64,000 nucleotides of DNA, from the NCBI GenBank assembly GCA_001312405.1, contig BBDR01000002.1:186001-250000 (forward strand). The letters are read 5' to 3'. The position numbers were made by a program, and so were the translations under genes. Positions 31,102-44,356 of this stretch are shown here, piece by piece (position 1 is the first letter of the stretch; each line of letters begins with the position of its first letter). The notes under the pieces are model-generated. The model had not been told where the DNA came from. It saw only the letters and a list, made by a program, of their open reading frames with translations, and did not search any database. The stretch is from Clostridium sp. NkU-1. Its GTDB lineage: Bacteria > Bacillota_A > Clostridia > Lachnospirales > Lachnospiraceae.

Positions 31102-31296
31102 GAAGTATTCTCACAGTATTTTAATGGCGCAGAGCAGATTAAGAAGATTGCAGAAGCATATAGAAAACCAATGAATGAGGTTGGTTTTAACTGGTTGAGG
31201 CAGGAGATGGAGGTTACTTTTATTATTGGGGGAGTTTCTACTGCAGAGCAGCTGGAACAGAATATTCAATGTACAACCTGGGAGGTTTTATTCTGA
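31102..31296 (+). pseudogene. C-terminal fragment of an aldo/keto reductase
   Basis: A start-less frame encodes FNGAEQIKKIAEAYRKP, VGFNWLRQEMEVTFIIGGVS and TAEQLEQNI to TGA 31294-31296. This is the C-terminal helix and cofactor loop of the aldo/keto reductase barrel (usual: aLnWll....vtsiIpGaS...Q.eeN). Nothing upstream supplies the rest of the enzyme. Confidence 0.6.
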
Positions 31297-31754
31297 CATT
31301 ATGCAAAACTATGGCATAGAAGCCGGAATGGTGTACTTAGACAAGTATTATTATGGGAGTGTGTATGGTTTAATGTAATACTTGATGATTGTTTTGTTAT
31401 ATAATTAAAATTATATATAACTAATTTGTAATGTTAAGGTGGAAGAATTCAAAAATATACGATATTCTTTAAGAGGATGATTTTGTCTTTGATGATTCTA
31501 CCTTGGCATTTAATAAGAAAGAAGGAATTTCTTTTAACTGGTTATTCACACAGCGGGATCATTAATATGGTAGAATATTCAAAACAAATATATATTTGCG
31601 GTGGAGTTACAGGTTTGTCAGGTGTTTTCATATCCTTGTCATTACGTATCACTGCAAGAGAAAACTACAAAGATCAAATAGGTTGATGTTAAAATTAAGT
31701 GAGGGATTAAGTATTGATTTGTAATTATCTATGGTTGAGCAGGGAGGAGAAGGC
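31297..31754. other. Gene-poor stretch with unassignable open frames
   Basis: Short AT-rich frames only. 31477-31686 encodes 69 residues (includes GYSHSGIINMVEYSKQIYIC), without a good ribosome-binding site and in no family I know. It is best treated as remnant sequence. Confidence 0.35.
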
Positions 31755-32223
31755 GTGAATCGAATCGAAAAAAATTCGTGAATATGTTGATAATGTACTT
31801 TTAACTATGACTGATACCACGGAAAGAAGATGTGGCTATCTGCACCTGTATGGAGTTTCACAGGCTTGCGTACTTATAGCATTAAAAAGAAATGAAAATA
31901 CGGAACTGGCAGCAATCGCTGGTATGCTGCATGATATTTATTCCTATGGAGCTATGGATACAAAAGAACATTCACATAAAGGCTCGGTTATGGCGAGAGA
32001 AATTCCGACTGATTTAGAGGTTTTTACTGAGAATGAAGTTGATATTATTTGCAGTGCCATATATAACCACAGCAGCAAGGGAATAACACAATCACCCTTT
32101 GATGAAGTATTAAAAGATGCTGATGTTTTACAGCATTGCTTATATAATCCTCTTTTTGATGTTAAGGAACATGAGAAAGCAAGGTATGAAAAATTAAAAT
32201 CAGAATTCGGGATTGGCCATTAG
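31755..32223 (+). CDS. HD-domain phosphohydrolase (frameshifted near start)
   Basis: 155 residues when corrected. The metal-binding motif set is visible: RCGYLHLYGVSQA (first His), AGMLHDIYSY (HD pair), NHSSKG and DADVLQH. Probably a small nucleotide or signalling-nucleotide hydrolase. The start is GTG at 31755 behind GGGAGGAGAAGGC; the A7 run at 31768-31774 must be read as A6 for NRIEKIREYVDNVLLTM to join the body. A TetR gene follows after its own promoter. Confidence 0.75.
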
Positions 32224-32257
32224 AAAACATTTTGCAGGAGCCTTTAAAAATCATATC

Positions 32258-32302
32258 TTGACACTTCATAAAAAAATAAAATATAATGAGTGCATGCTCA
32301 TT
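32258..32302 (+). promoter_or_regulatory. Promoter with overlapping palindrome, probable TetR autoregulatory site
   Basis: TTGACA at 32258-32263 and TATAAT at 32282-32287 with an 18-base spacer. The imperfect palindrome AATGAG-N6-CTCATT (32285-32302) overlaps the -10 box and the start point, directly upstream of the TetR gene. Confidence 0.65.
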
Positions 32303-32319
32303 GAGTTGGAGGTCATTAT

Positions 32320-32890
32320 TTGAAATCAAAAAGGCAGCTGCAAAAAGAAAATACGCGAAAAAAAGATACTTGAAACAGCATATCAGATTTATTCCGAACA
32401 AGGTTTTTCGGCTACAACGGCTGTTATTGCAAAGGAAGCGGGCGTATCTCACGGCACAATATTCGTCCATTTCTCATCACTGGATGAACTGCTTTGCTGT
32501 CTGATACAGGATTTCGGTGATGCTTTGGGATCGGAGATACACCGTCTGGCGGAAACAAAAGATAATATTGAGGAGCTGTTGAAGGCACATTTGGATATTT
32601 TAGCCTGCCATGAGAAATTTTATATCCGGCTGATCGCTGAAAGAAGTTTATTGCCGGAGGATGCAAGATTAACATATTCAAATATTCAATCCATTGTTGC
32701 CTACCACTTTAACAAGGTATTTGAACGCGAAAACAACACAATAAAGAACCTTCCGGTTCACCTGTTGTTTAATACATGGATGGGATTGATCCATTATTAT
32801 CTGTTAAACAAAGATTTGTTTTCACCGGATACGCCGGTTTTAGAGCGGTATGGTTCAGAACTTACGGAAACTTTTTTTAGAATTGATTAA
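32320..32890 (+). CDS. TetR-family transcriptional regulator (frameshifted)
   Basis: 189 residues when corrected. The N-terminal helix-turn-helix is clear: TAYQIYSEQGFSATTAVIAK, EAGVSHGTIFVHF. The C-terminal ligand domain is alpha-helical and ends ELTETFFRID. The start is TTG at 32320 eight bases after TTGGAGG. The A7 run at 32358-32364 must be read as A6 (NTRKKILETAYQIY). The zinc-ribbon gene follows 23 bases downstream and is likely co-transcribed. Confidence 0.85.
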
Positions 32891-32913
32891 AAAAAATAAA
32901 AGGAGGATACAAC

Positions 32914-33162
32914 ATGAAAGTTTGTATTGCTTGCGGTATGCCGATGGCAGAGCCTTCTGAATTTGCCTGCGGTGACACAACAAAAGACTATTGTGTACAC
33001 TGCGCCCGCCCTGACGGCTCCATGCAGTCGTTTGAAGAAAAAAAGGCAGGTATGATAAACTTTATCATCAAGACACAGGGATTTGATCAAAAGGCTGCGG
33101 CCCAAATGGCCGAAAGCAGCATGAAAAAGCTTCCTGCATGGAAGGAATATTTCAGTAATTAA
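32914..33162 (+). CDS. Small zinc-ribbon protein
   Basis: 82 residues. The N-terminal zinc ribbon has ligands in CIACGMPM, FACGD and YCVHCARPDGSM. The helical C-terminal half (MINFIIKTQGFDQKAAAQMA, ending LPAWKEYF) matches a widespread clostridial 'putative zinc ribbon' family. RBS AAAGGAGGAT. The function is unknown; co-transcription with TetR suggests a stress or efflux-related role. Confidence 0.75.
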   Translation: MKVCIACGMPMAEPSEFACGDTTKDYCVHCARPDGSMQSFEEKKAGMINFIIKTQGFDQKAAAQMAESSMKKLPAWKEYFSN

Positions 33163-33180
33163 TTAGGGGGAGGTAATTGA

Positions 33181-33388
33181 ATGCAGGTTAGTTCATCGTT
33201 TCAAGCCTTTGCAAAGGAAATACCGCGGGCCGAAACCGCCTTTCAACTGGCCGCACCTCTATCAATTTAATGTATGTGCGCTGGACTGTCTGTTGGACCT
33301 GCCAGGCAAATCCAGAAAGCGGGATGTATTGGCTGCTATGCAGGGGCATATTTTGCAGGAGGGCTGTTTAGTGGGAAGATTTCGGTAA
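33181..33388 (+). pseudogene. Degenerate gene, possibly carboxymuconolactone-decarboxylase-like at its start
   Basis: ATG at 33181 behind GGGGGAGG opens MQVSSSFQAFAKEIPRAETA, which resembles the start of AhpD/CMD-family proteins, but stops at 33268. Another frame carries NWPHLYQFNVCALDCLLDLP and KSRKRDVLAAMQGHIL to TAA 33386. The pieces do not form one recognisable protein. Confidence 0.3.
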
Positions 33389-33466
33389 AACTGCAATAAT
33401 ATTGCAGGTCCTATAATTTTACAGATAACGTTTTGTCAGGTCTATTTAAACTTTAGAATCATTATC

Positions 33467-33495
33467 TTGACAATATGACGGAAAAATGCTATATT
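33467..33495 (+). promoter_or_regulatory. Promoter of the beta-glucoside PTS operon
   Basis: TTGACA at 33467-33472 and TATATT at 33490-33495, spacer 17. The antiterminator target lies immediately downstream. Confidence 0.7.
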
Positions 33496-33510
33496 GAAGA
33501 CAAGTTAATA

Positions 33511-33593
33511 GTGAGTGTTACTGACTCGATCAGGCATCATCAAATACAAATGTCCGCATAATAGGGGATATCAGTATTTGGTGATTTTTTTTA
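33511..33593 (+). promoter_or_regulatory. RAT antiterminator site overlapping a terminator (BglG/LicT control)
   Basis: GAGTGTTACTGACTCGATCA with following GGCATCAT (33513-33540) has the conserved GTTACT...AGGCA layout of ribonucleic antiterminators. Its 3' end overlaps a terminator in which ATCATCAAATAC (33536-33547) pairs with GTATTTGGTGAT (33574-33585), followed by eight T. Binding of the LicT-like protein would prevent the terminator and allow the operon to be read. Confidence 0.8.
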
Positions 33594-33662
33594 CCCTTTT
33601 TTAATGATTGCTGCCTGAAACTAATTTAATAGAATAATTTTTAGCGAGAAAGGAGGTGTTTT

Positions 33663-34505
33663 ATGTTCGAGTTTGTTAAATCACTGAATAACAACATTGC
33701 TCTTGCCTACGACGAGAATCATAACGAAGTCGTGCTGTTTGGAAACGGGATCGGTTTCAACCGGAAGAAGGGAGATATGGTTTCAGAATCTTCTGTCAGC
33801 AAGCTTTTCATCAATGACAGCAATAAACGTCTGGCTCCCATGGTTCAGAACCTGTCGGAAGACATTGTTTCCGCCACGGAAGAAATCATTCAATATGGCT
33901 CCAGGATATTGGAAAAGCAGCTTCATGCCTCTATCCTGATCATACTTGCCGATCATCTGTATTTTGCTATTGAGCGGGCGAAGAAAAGCCAGAATGTAAA
34001 TAATCCGCTGCAATGGGAAGTCCCTCACTTATATCCAAGGGAATATGAAATCGGAGTAAAGGGGGTGAACTTAATTGAGGAACGTCTTCAGGTAAAACTG
34101 CCGCCACAAGAGGCATCCTTTATTGCCCTTCATTTTGTAAATGCACAATTTGAAAGTCAGGATATGAGTGATACCTTAAAGATTACAGAGATCATAAGCC
34201 GGATCCTGGATATTGTCAGCTACCATTTTCAATTGATATTGGATGAAGATTCATTATACTACTCCAGGTTTATTGTCCATCTGCGGTATTTTATTATACG
34301 TCAGAAAACTCATATGAAGGATACGATTGGATTAAACGACGAAGATTTACTGGAAACGGTAAAAATCCGTTATAAAAAAAGCTACCAATGTGCCGTAAAG
34401 ATTGCAAAATATCTGTTTGACGCCTATTCCTGGGAGGTTTCCAAGGATGAAATCATTTATTTACTGCTTCATATCGAAAGAATAACAAATGTCACAAACA
34501 AGTGA
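33663..34505 (+). CDS. BglG/LicT-family transcription antiterminator
   Basis: 280 residues, intact. The N-terminal RNA-binding CAT domain (residues 1-55) shows NNNIALAYDENHNEVVLFGN and GIGFNRKKGD. PRD1 (about 65-170) has ILADHLYFAIERAKK and YEIGVKGVNLIEERL; PRD2 (about 175-280) has VHLRYFIIRQK and YLLLHIERI. Phosphorylation of PRD histidines by the PTS couples activity to substrate. It starts behind AAAGGAGGTG and precedes the PTS and GH1 genes it controls. Confidence 0.95.
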   Translation: MFEFVKSLNNNIALAYDENHNEVVLFGNGIGFNRKKGDMVSESSVSKLFINDSNKRLAPMVQNLSEDIVSATEEIIQYGSRILEKQLHASILIILADHLYFAIERAKKSQNVNNPLQWEVPHLYPREYEIGVKGVNLIEERLQVKLPPQEASFIALHFVNAQFESQDMSDTLKITEIISRILDIVSYHFQLILDEDSLYYSRFIVHLRYFIIRQKTHMKDTIGLNDEDLLETVKIRYKKSYQCAVKIAKYLFDAYSWEVSKDEIIYLLLHIERITNVTNK

Positions 34506-34511
34506 TTAAAA

Positions 34512-34545
34512 CAAGAGTGTTACTATTCAATTAGGCATTGTCTGC
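34512..34545 (+). promoter_or_regulatory. Second RAT-like element before the PTS gene
   Basis: GAGTGTTACTATTCAATTAG followed by GCATTG closely repeats the first element. The region 34546-34620 holds a weaker hairpin (CGGAT with ATCCG). A second control point between antiterminator and PTS gene is common in bgl operons. Confidence 0.55.
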
Positions 34546-34638
34546 GAACCAGGGTTTATTTTGACCGAATCAAGTAGAGTCACGGATTGTGAATATCCGC
34601 TTGACCACTAAAAATTAAATGAATAGGAGACTTTGTGT

Positions 34639-38047
<3,409 letters not shown>

Positions 38048-38145
38048 GATAAAGGAAATGTATCAGCCTATGCTTAAGATATTAAAAGTGGCTTATTCAG
38101 GACTTTTGAAAAGAAGGTCTTAAAAGACAGGATAGAATAAATGAT

Positions 38146-38190
38146 AGAAAGAATGGCGCAGCTGGGAGGCTGCGCCATTCTTTCTGTATT
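38146..38190. terminator. Bidirectional terminator, 16-bp perfect stem
   Basis: AGAAAGAATGGCGCAG pairs with CTGCGCCATTCTTTCT around an eight-base loop. It separates the GH1 gene from the convergent minus-strand gene. Confidence 0.85.
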
Positions 38191-38201
38191 TATGTTCCTT
38201 A

Positions 38202-38624
38202 TCAGTCAGCTAAATTGTATGTTTCTATGTTCTCGAAATCTAAGGTGACAATGGCTGATTCAAAGGAAATTTCATAGAGAACCAGGTAATCTCCAGCTTG
38301 TTCTATCATATCTTTGTAGCCAGGAATTTTTTTAATGAATTGATCCGCTGCTTCAAATACAGTGCTGCTGCTTTTTTTAACCGTGCCTTTGGCCTTGATA
38401 TGCTCATTGCCTGCGTGGGGAATGGTTGTAAATGCTACTTTATTATTGTGTTCCAATTCCTTTACTTTCTCATTATCCCCAAACGTGGTAAAGAGCATTA
38501 CTTTGGCGGCTTCGTCAAAGCAGAAATTTACAATCCTCACATTGGGCTGGCCGTCAGTACAAGTAGCCAGAGCAATTTCAGTTTGTGTGTTGATCAATCG
38601 GGTGAATTCTTGTTTTGTATTCAT
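38202..38624 (-). CDS. Pyridoxamine-5'-phosphate-oxidase-like flavoprotein
   Basis: 140 residues. Split-barrel FMN-binding family: INTQTEIALATCTDGQPNVR, FTTFGDNEKVKELEHNNKVA and AGDYLVLYEISFESA. The start at 38624 is chosen for AAAGGAGATT upstream; a longer in-frame start exists but lacks a site. Divergent from a WYL-type regulator, an arrangement commonly seen for this family. The substrate is unknown. Confidence 0.8.
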   Translation of the reverse strand: MNTKQEFTRLINTQTEIALATCTDGQPNVRIVNFCFDEAAKVMLFTTFGDNEKVKELEHNNKVAFTTIPHAGNEHIKAKGTVKKSSSTVFEAADQFIKKIPGYKDMIEQAGDYLVLYEISFESAIVTLDFENIETYNLAD

Positions 38625-38722
38625 GATTAAAATCTCCTTTGCTTTATTTATTACTATGTTTGCAGTATAATGCATAATGGTTTCATATAGTGGAACCATT
38701 TAATCAGAAAGAGGAAAAAACC

Positions 38723-39665
38723 ATGAAAAAATCAGAACGGCTCAATGATATGATGATATATTTAAATGATAAAAAGTTTTTCAGTCTCAAAAGCATAATG
38801 GACAGATATTCTATCTCCAAAAGTACAGCACTTCGGGATATTCAGTCCTTAGAAGAAATCGGCATGCCGATTTACTCCAAGTCCGGACGGAACGGATGCT
38901 ATGGTATACTCCCCAATCGATTATTATCCCCGATTGTCTTTACGATTGACGAGGTTCACGCGTTGTATTTTTCCATGCAAACGCTTAACGCCTATCAATC
39001 CACACCTTTTCATTTGAACGTCCAAAAGCTAAAGCAAAAATTTGAAGGGTGTATATCAGAAGAACGGATAAAAAAGCTGCGGAAAATGGAATTGATTTTT
39101 AGCCTGGGGAGTTACAAAAACAAGAATGAATGTAACTGCCTGCAGGATATTCTGCACATGGCAGTTGATGAAAATGTGTGTGAAGTCCACTATACAAAGG
39201 GAGAACTTAAGAAGCAGTATTATGTTCAGTTCTTTGATATTACCTCTGCCTATGGACAGTGGTATGCAACGGCGTACAATTTCCAGACAAAAAAAGCCCC
39301 AAGTATTCCGCTGTGATAAAATTCATTTTGTACAGTCCTGCGATAAATATATGGCAAAGCCGCTTTCTGAATTTCTTATTTCCCCGAAAGACATGTTTCG
39401 GGAAAATGATTCCATTGACTTTGAGGTGGGTGTTTCTGCTAAAGGCGTGGATGTATTCTATAAAGAGCATTATCCATCAATGGAGCTTTGTCAGGAAAAC
39501 GGGAAATATTATGTAAGAGGTTTTTATAACAAAGGAGAAGAACCGTTTATTGCCAATTATTTCACTATTTACGGTGAAATGATTTTCTCTGTCAGGCCGG
39601 ACAGCTTGAAAAACCTGATTCTTGACCGGTTAGATACAATAAAAAATCATTTCATTTCAATATGA
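38723..39665 (+). CDS. WYL-domain (YafY-type) transcriptional regulator (frameshifted)
   Basis: 313 residues when corrected. The N-terminal DeoR-like helix-turn-helix is KSIMDRYSISKSTALRDIQS, followed by a WYL ligand domain (TKGELKKQYYVQFFDIT, QWYATAYNFQ) and a C-terminal extension ending LDTIKNHFISI. The A7 run at 39289-39295 must be read as A6 (TKKPQVFRCDKIHF). It is divergent from the flavoprotein gene and probably controls it. RBS GAAAGAGGAAA. Confidence 0.85.
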
Positions 39666-39969
39666 CAGTTAAAAACGGTATTGGTCCAGCCGGACGATAC
39701 CTTTTTTAATACTTCTCACACGGTAGTGCACTAAACATTTTATTTTATTTTGCCCTGGAAAGGACGCCTGAATAAGCCCTTTTATTCCCTTAATGAACAA
39801 ATAACTTTAATTAATAATGTAATTAGATTACATTTAGAACTTATTTTTAAAACTTATTGTAAAATGATTACATATATGCTATAATACTAAATATAAGTGC
39901 TTATACTATAAAAAACCATACACATTGCCTATGGAGTGAAAAGCATAAGGCAGGAAAAGGAGGTAAAAC
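39666..39969. other. Intergenic region with promoter of the mannose-family PTS operon
   Basis: AT-rich, no gene. The promoter at 39857-39885 is listed separately. AAAAGGAGG precedes the ATG at 39970. Confidence 0.5.
39857..39885 (+). promoter_or_regulatory. Promoter of the mannose-family PTS / murQ operon
   Basis: TTGTAA at 39857-39862 and TATAAT at 39880-39885, spacer 17. The weak -35 suggests dependence on an activator or modest basal expression. Confidence 0.55.
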
Positions 39970-40758
39970 ATGCAGGGAGTTTCTTTGCTGGTTATTATTG
40001 GATTGATTCTGTATACCGTGATTGCTGTGGTTGATCAGATTTCTATTCAATGCGGATTGTATACCCCGTTGTTCGCAGCTGTGATTACCGGGGCATTATT
40101 GGGGGATTTGCCAACAGGTCTGATCGTTGGTGCAACATTGCAGCTCATGACATTGGGAGTTGCTACTTATGGAGGTGCCACGGTTCCGGACTACTTATCA
40201 GGAGCGATTATGGGTACCGCTTATGCCATTATTTCGGGTCAGGGGGCAGAATACGGAATCGGTCTGGCTATCCCCATCGGATTGCTGCTGACTCAGATGG
40301 ATATTCTGGGAAGGATGACCAACTCATTCTTCCAGCATTACGCAGACCGCTGTGCAGAGAATGGGGATTACAAAGGAGTGGAGCGTGCAAATCTGCTGGG
40401 ACTGCTGCCCTGGGTCCTTTCAAGAGTGATTCCGGTTGCATTGGGACTGTGTTTTGGAGAAGCTGTGGTCAATGGGGTAAATGCTATTATCCCTGCCTGG
40501 TTCATGACAGGTCTTAAAACCGCAGGTGCCATTCTTCCTGCAATGGGTATGGCAATACTGATGCGCTATCTGCCCATTAAAAAATATTATCCATATTTTA
40601 TCATCGGATTTGTACTGATTGCCTTTGGAGGCGCTACTTTTACCGTTATGGCTGCCGCATTGATCGGCTTTGCACTGGCTGCTCTTCATCTTACAAGAGT
40701 AAGGGACCGGGCAGCAGTGGAGACTATGGATGATGAGGAGGTAGAAATCGATGGCTGA
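39970..40758 (+). CDS. Mannose-family PTS component IIC
   Basis: 262 residues, polytopic. Family hallmarks: VDQISIQCGLYTPLFAAVIT, GALLGDLPTGLIVGATLQL, GVATYGGATVPDYLSGAIMG, GLLLTQMDILGRMTNSFFQH. It forms the sugar channel with IID. Intact; it overlaps the next gene by eight bases. The order IIC-IID-IIA-IIB is followed by rpiR, murQ and a hydrolase. Confidence 0.93.
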   Translation: MQGVSLLVIIGLILYTVIAVVDQISIQCGLYTPLFAAVITGALLGDLPTGLIVGATLQLMTLGVATYGGATVPDYLSGAIMGTAYAIISGQGAEYGIGLAIPIGLLLTQMDILGRMTNSFFQHYADRCAENGDYKGVERANLLGLLPWVLSRVIPVALGLCFGEAVVNGVNAIIPAWFMTGLKTAGAILPAMGMAILMRYLPIKKYYPYFIIGFVLIAFGGATFTVMAAALIGFALAALHLTRVRDRAAVETMDDEEVEIDG

Positions 40759-41591
40759 CAAAAACCAGACAGGAATCGGGAAATTAGAAAAAAGCGATAT
40801 CAAAAAAAGTATATCTGCGTAATCTGTTTACTATACAGTTTGGCTGGAATTATGAAAAGATGCAGGGGCTTGGATATGCCTATGTCATCATGCCGGTTTT
40901 GAAGCGGCTGTACTCGGGGGATCCTGAGAAGATGAAACGGGCACTGAAGATGCACCTGGGCTATTTTAACACCACGCCGGCAATGTCTCATCTGATCGTG
41001 GGTGCTGATATGGCTCTGGAGGAAGAACTGGGAATTGAGGCAGAGGAGGCCATTACCGGTTTAAAGACCGGGCTTATGGGACCCTTTGCAGGAGTCGGTG
41101 ATACGTTATTCATCGCCATCTACCGGGCAATCGTGTTCTCCATTGCGTCATATATCGCCATGCAGGGAAATCCTGTTGGGCTTATCATACCCCTCATTGC
41201 CTGTGCCGGGGTATTATGGATCAGGTATAAATTCACCTGTATCGGTTATCAGTCCGGGCGGAAGCTTGCAACCGGGTTTGCAGATAAAATTTCTCCTATT
41301 ACAGAGGCGGCCAGCATCCTGGGACTGACTGTGGTAGGGGCACTGATCCCTTCTGTAATCAAATACAATACGGATCTGCAGTTTACTATGGGAGAAGTGA
41401 CCTTTGCCCTTCAGGATATGCTGGACAAAATCATGCCATCCCTGCTTCCCCTTGCCATCGTAGGGTTTTCCTACTGGCTTCTGGGAAAGAAAAAGGTGGA
41501 TTCTACAAAATTAATTTTTATTCTCATTGGCTTGGGCATGATACTTGGTAACCTGCAGTCCATGCTTACCTTTGTGGTTGGTATATTTTAA
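40751..41591 (+). CDS. Mannose-family PTS component IID (frameshifted near start)
   Basis: 279 residues when corrected. Typical N terminus: LRNLFTIQFGWNYEKMQGLG, then PAMSHLIVGADMALEE, TGLMGPFAGVGDTLF and a C-terminal membrane domain. The A7 run at 40802-40808 must be read as A6 to join MADKNQ...IKK to VYLRNLF. Confidence 0.93.
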
Positions 41592-41626
41592 AAAATGGAA
41601 GTTGAAACAGGAAAGGAAATAGTGGT

Positions 41627-42052
41627 ATGATTGGAATCATAGTAACCGGTCATGGTGAATTTGCCTCCGGTTTGACCAGCGGGTTAAAGCTGCTGGCCGG
41701 AGAGACGGAATGTTATGAAGCTGTTGATTTTAAAGCGGAGGATTCCACGGAACTTCTGACAGAAAATCTGAGGTCAGCGATCCAGAGACTTAAGGACTGC
41801 GAAGCTGTGGCAGTGCTTGCGGATCTGACGGGAGGCTCCCCCTTTAATATGGCTTCCAGACTGAAAATGTCCGGCATCCATGAAAATATGGAGGTGGTCG
41901 GAGGCATCAGCCTTCCGCTGGTCCTTCATGCCTACATGTCCAGAGCGATGTTCTCGGATATCCGGGAGCTTTTGGATGCCTCCCTGGAGATGGGAAAACA
42001 GCATATGATGTATTTTCAAACATCAGATGAAGCATGTGAACTGGAAGAATAG
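41627..42052 (+). CDS. Mannose-family PTS component IIA
   Basis: 141 residues, intact. The phosphorylated histidine is in IVTGHGEFASGL (residue 9), with VLADLTGGSPFNMA and VVGGISLPLVLHAY. RBS AGGAAA. Cytoplasmic phosphotransfer protein. Confidence 0.93.
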   Translation: MIGIIVTGHGEFASGLTSGLKLLAGETECYEAVDFKAEDSTELLTENLRSAIQRLKDCEAVAVLADLTGGSPFNMASRLKMSGIHENMEVVGGISLPLVLHAYMSRAMFSDIRELLDASLEMGKQHMMYFQTSDEACELEE

Positions 42053-42075
42053 GGAGAAGAAAAGGAGGAAGATCC

Positions 42076-42551
42076 ATGGCAATTGTGCATGCAAGAGTAG
42101 ATGAAAGACTGATCCATGGTCAGGTGGCTATGGTTTGGACCAATACCGTAGGAGCGTCCCGCATCATTGTGGCAAACGATGAAGCAGTAAAGGATGAACT
42201 GATCATTGCAGGTCTTAAAATGGCAAAACCGGCAGGCGTAAAGCTTTCCATTCTGTCGATAAAACGGGCTGCTGAAAAATTTGCAGAAAAGGCCTACGAA
42301 GAGGATAAGGTATTTCTCATAACAAAAAAACGTGGCGGATATGGCAGCGCTGATCCGTTCAGAAGTTCCGATCAAGGCTTTTAATGTGGGAAATGTGGCA
42401 AAAAGAGAAGGAAGCAGACCCATTAAAAAAAACAGTGAATCTGACGGAAGATGACGAAAAGGATATTCGGGAAATGATACAGCTTGGAGTAAGTGTAACG
42501 GCTCAGATGCTGCCCAATGAATCGGACCAGTCCATAGTAAATATGCTTTAA
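42076..42551 (+). CDS. Mannose-family PTS component IIB (frameshifted)
   Basis: 157 residues when corrected. VHARVDERLIHGQVAMVW carries the phosphohistidine; IIVANDEAVKDE follows. Extra A in the runs 42324-42330 and 42425-42432 break the frame; correction gives FLITKNVADMAALI, IKAFNVGNVAKREGSRPIKK and a normal end. Confidence 0.9.
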
Positions 42552-42577
42552 AATAAACGGATGCAGGAGGAGGCGGA

Positions 42578-43432
42578 ATGGAATCAGTTTGGTTGAAGAT
42601 AAGAGGACAATACAATGAAATGAGTAAGGCAGAGAAGAAAATTTCAGATTTTGTATTGTCAGATGCCAAAAACTGTCTTGAAATGACGGCAGTGGATATT
42701 GCAGGAAAAAGCGGGGTATCCTCCGCCTCTGTGATCCGTTATGTTCAAAAACTTGGTTTTGATGGGGTGGAAGGTTTTAAGCTGGCACTTGCTGCAGCCG
42801 ATGCCCAAAATGATAAGGAAGATATGGTAGACCCCATTATTTCCAAAGAAGATGATTTAGATACGCTGTGCCGGAAAATGGATGCCCTGGTGGACGCGGC
42901 ATTTCAGGATTTTTTCTATCAGCTGAATAAAGATGCATTAAAGAAAGCAATCAACAAAATAAAGAAAGCCCGGCGCATTTATCTGGTGGGCATTGGAAGT
43001 TCCTCGCTGCCTGCTTATGATCTGTTCCATAAACTGAAGCGGGCCGACTTCAATGCGAATTTTTACCAGGATATCAATATGATGGTGGAATTTTTCAACT
43101 ACATTGATAAACGGGATGTAGTGATCGCATTTTCCTACAGCGGGCAGTCCCAGGAAGTCCTTTATGCCTGCGGGATTGCAGAAAAACAGGAAGCATCCAT
43201 CATTGCGGTCACCCGCAGAAGAGATTCTCCCCTTCAGGATATTGCAGATATATGCCTTCATGTGCCGGACAACGAAAGGGTCATGCGGATCGGTGCGTTT
43301 ACCTCTCTTCATACCTCTATCATGATGGCAGATCTTCTGTATATGGGAGTGATCCAGGAGAACTTAGAGCATTATGAAGTGGAGCTGATCAAAACCAGAA
43401 AAATGGTGGAAGGGCTGAAAATAAAAAAATAG
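42578..43432 (+). CDS. RpiR-family regulator (MurR-like)
   Basis: 284 residues, intact. The N-terminal HTH_6 domain has EMSKAEKKISDFVLS and SGVSSASVIRYVQKLGFDG; the C-terminal SIS sugar-phosphate domain has IYLVGIGSSSLPAYDL and AFSYSGQSQEVL. Immediately upstream of murQ; by analogy with MurR it probably senses N-acetylmuramate 6-phosphate. RBS GGAGGAGGCGG. Confidence 0.9.
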   Translation: MESVWLKIRGQYNEMSKAEKKISDFVLSDAKNCLEMTAVDIAGKSGVSSASVIRYVQKLGFDGVEGFKLALAAADAQNDKEDMVDPIISKEDDLDTLCRKMDALVDAAFQDFFYQLNKDALKKAINKIKKARRIYLVGIGSSSLPAYDLFHKLKRADFNANFYQDINMMVEFFNYIDKRDVVIAFSYSGQSQEVLYACGIAEKQEASIIAVTRRRDSPLQDIADICLHVPDNERVMRIGAFTSLHTSIMMADLLYMGVIQENLEHYEVELIKTRKMVEGLKIKK

Positions 43433-43441
43433 AGGAGTTTT

Positions 43442-44352
43442 ATGTGCAATATAGAAAAGCTTACAACGGAATCAACCAATGAATCCACCCTGAACATTGA
43501 CAGGCTGGAATCACTTGAAATCGTTACGTTAATAAATAATGAAGATAAAAAAAGTGGCGGAAGCATAGAAAAGGTACTTCCCCAGATCGCAGAAGCAGTG
43601 GATGCCATTGTGGAGCGTTTCAAAAAGGGCGGACGGATCATTTACTGCGGTGCAGGATCATCCGGCCGGATGGGTACACTTGATGCGGTGGAACTGACTC
43701 CTACTTACAGCGTATCGCCGTCCCGGGCCTTCGGCCTTCTTGCAGGCGGTGATGAGGCCATGTATACAGCAGTGGAGGGGGCAGAAGATTCGGAAGAACT
43801 GGCAGTTGAGGACTTAAAACGGGTAAAGCTTACGGCCGATGATTGTGTGATCGGTATCGCTGCCAGCGGAAGGACTCCCTATACAAAGGCGGCCCTGGAA
43901 TTCGGAAAACAAACAGGTGCCTTTACCATTTCCGTTACCTGCAATCAGGCCAGCGTTATGGCAAAGATCGCGGATGTATCCATTGCTCCGGTAGTGGGAC
44001 CAGAGGTAATCAACGGCTCCACCAGGATGAAGGCAGGGACCGCTCAGAAAATGGTGGTCAATATGCTTTCCACTGCAGCCATGATAAGGCTTGGAAAGGT
44101 ATATCGGAATTATATGGTTCATGTACAGCCCACCAACGAAAAGCTTATGAAACGGGCTGTTAAGATGATTGTGGATTTGACAGGTGCGAAAGAGGAGCTG
44201 GCTCTTAAGACGCTTTACGAGGCAGATAAGGACGTGGCAGCCGCTATTGTAATGATCGAATGCGGCTGCAGAAAAGATCAGCCAGGGAAGCTCTTTCAGA
44301 GTCCGGCGGTCAGGTGAGGAAAGCCATTGCGGCTGTGAAAAACGGAGTTTAG
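43442..44352 (+). CDS. murQ: N-acetylmuramic acid 6-phosphate etherase
   Basis: Splits MurNAc 6-phosphate into GlcNAc 6-phosphate and lactate. 303 residues. Motifs: LTTESTNESTLNID, IIYCGAGSSGRMGTLDA, AGGDEAMYTAVEGAEDS, GIAASGRTPYT, GPEVINGSTRMKAGTAQKM. One G is missing near 44286; correction ends EALSESGGQVRKAIAAVKNG at TAG 44350. It starts ten bases after the regulator. Confidence 0.95.
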
Positions 44353-44356
44353 GCAT

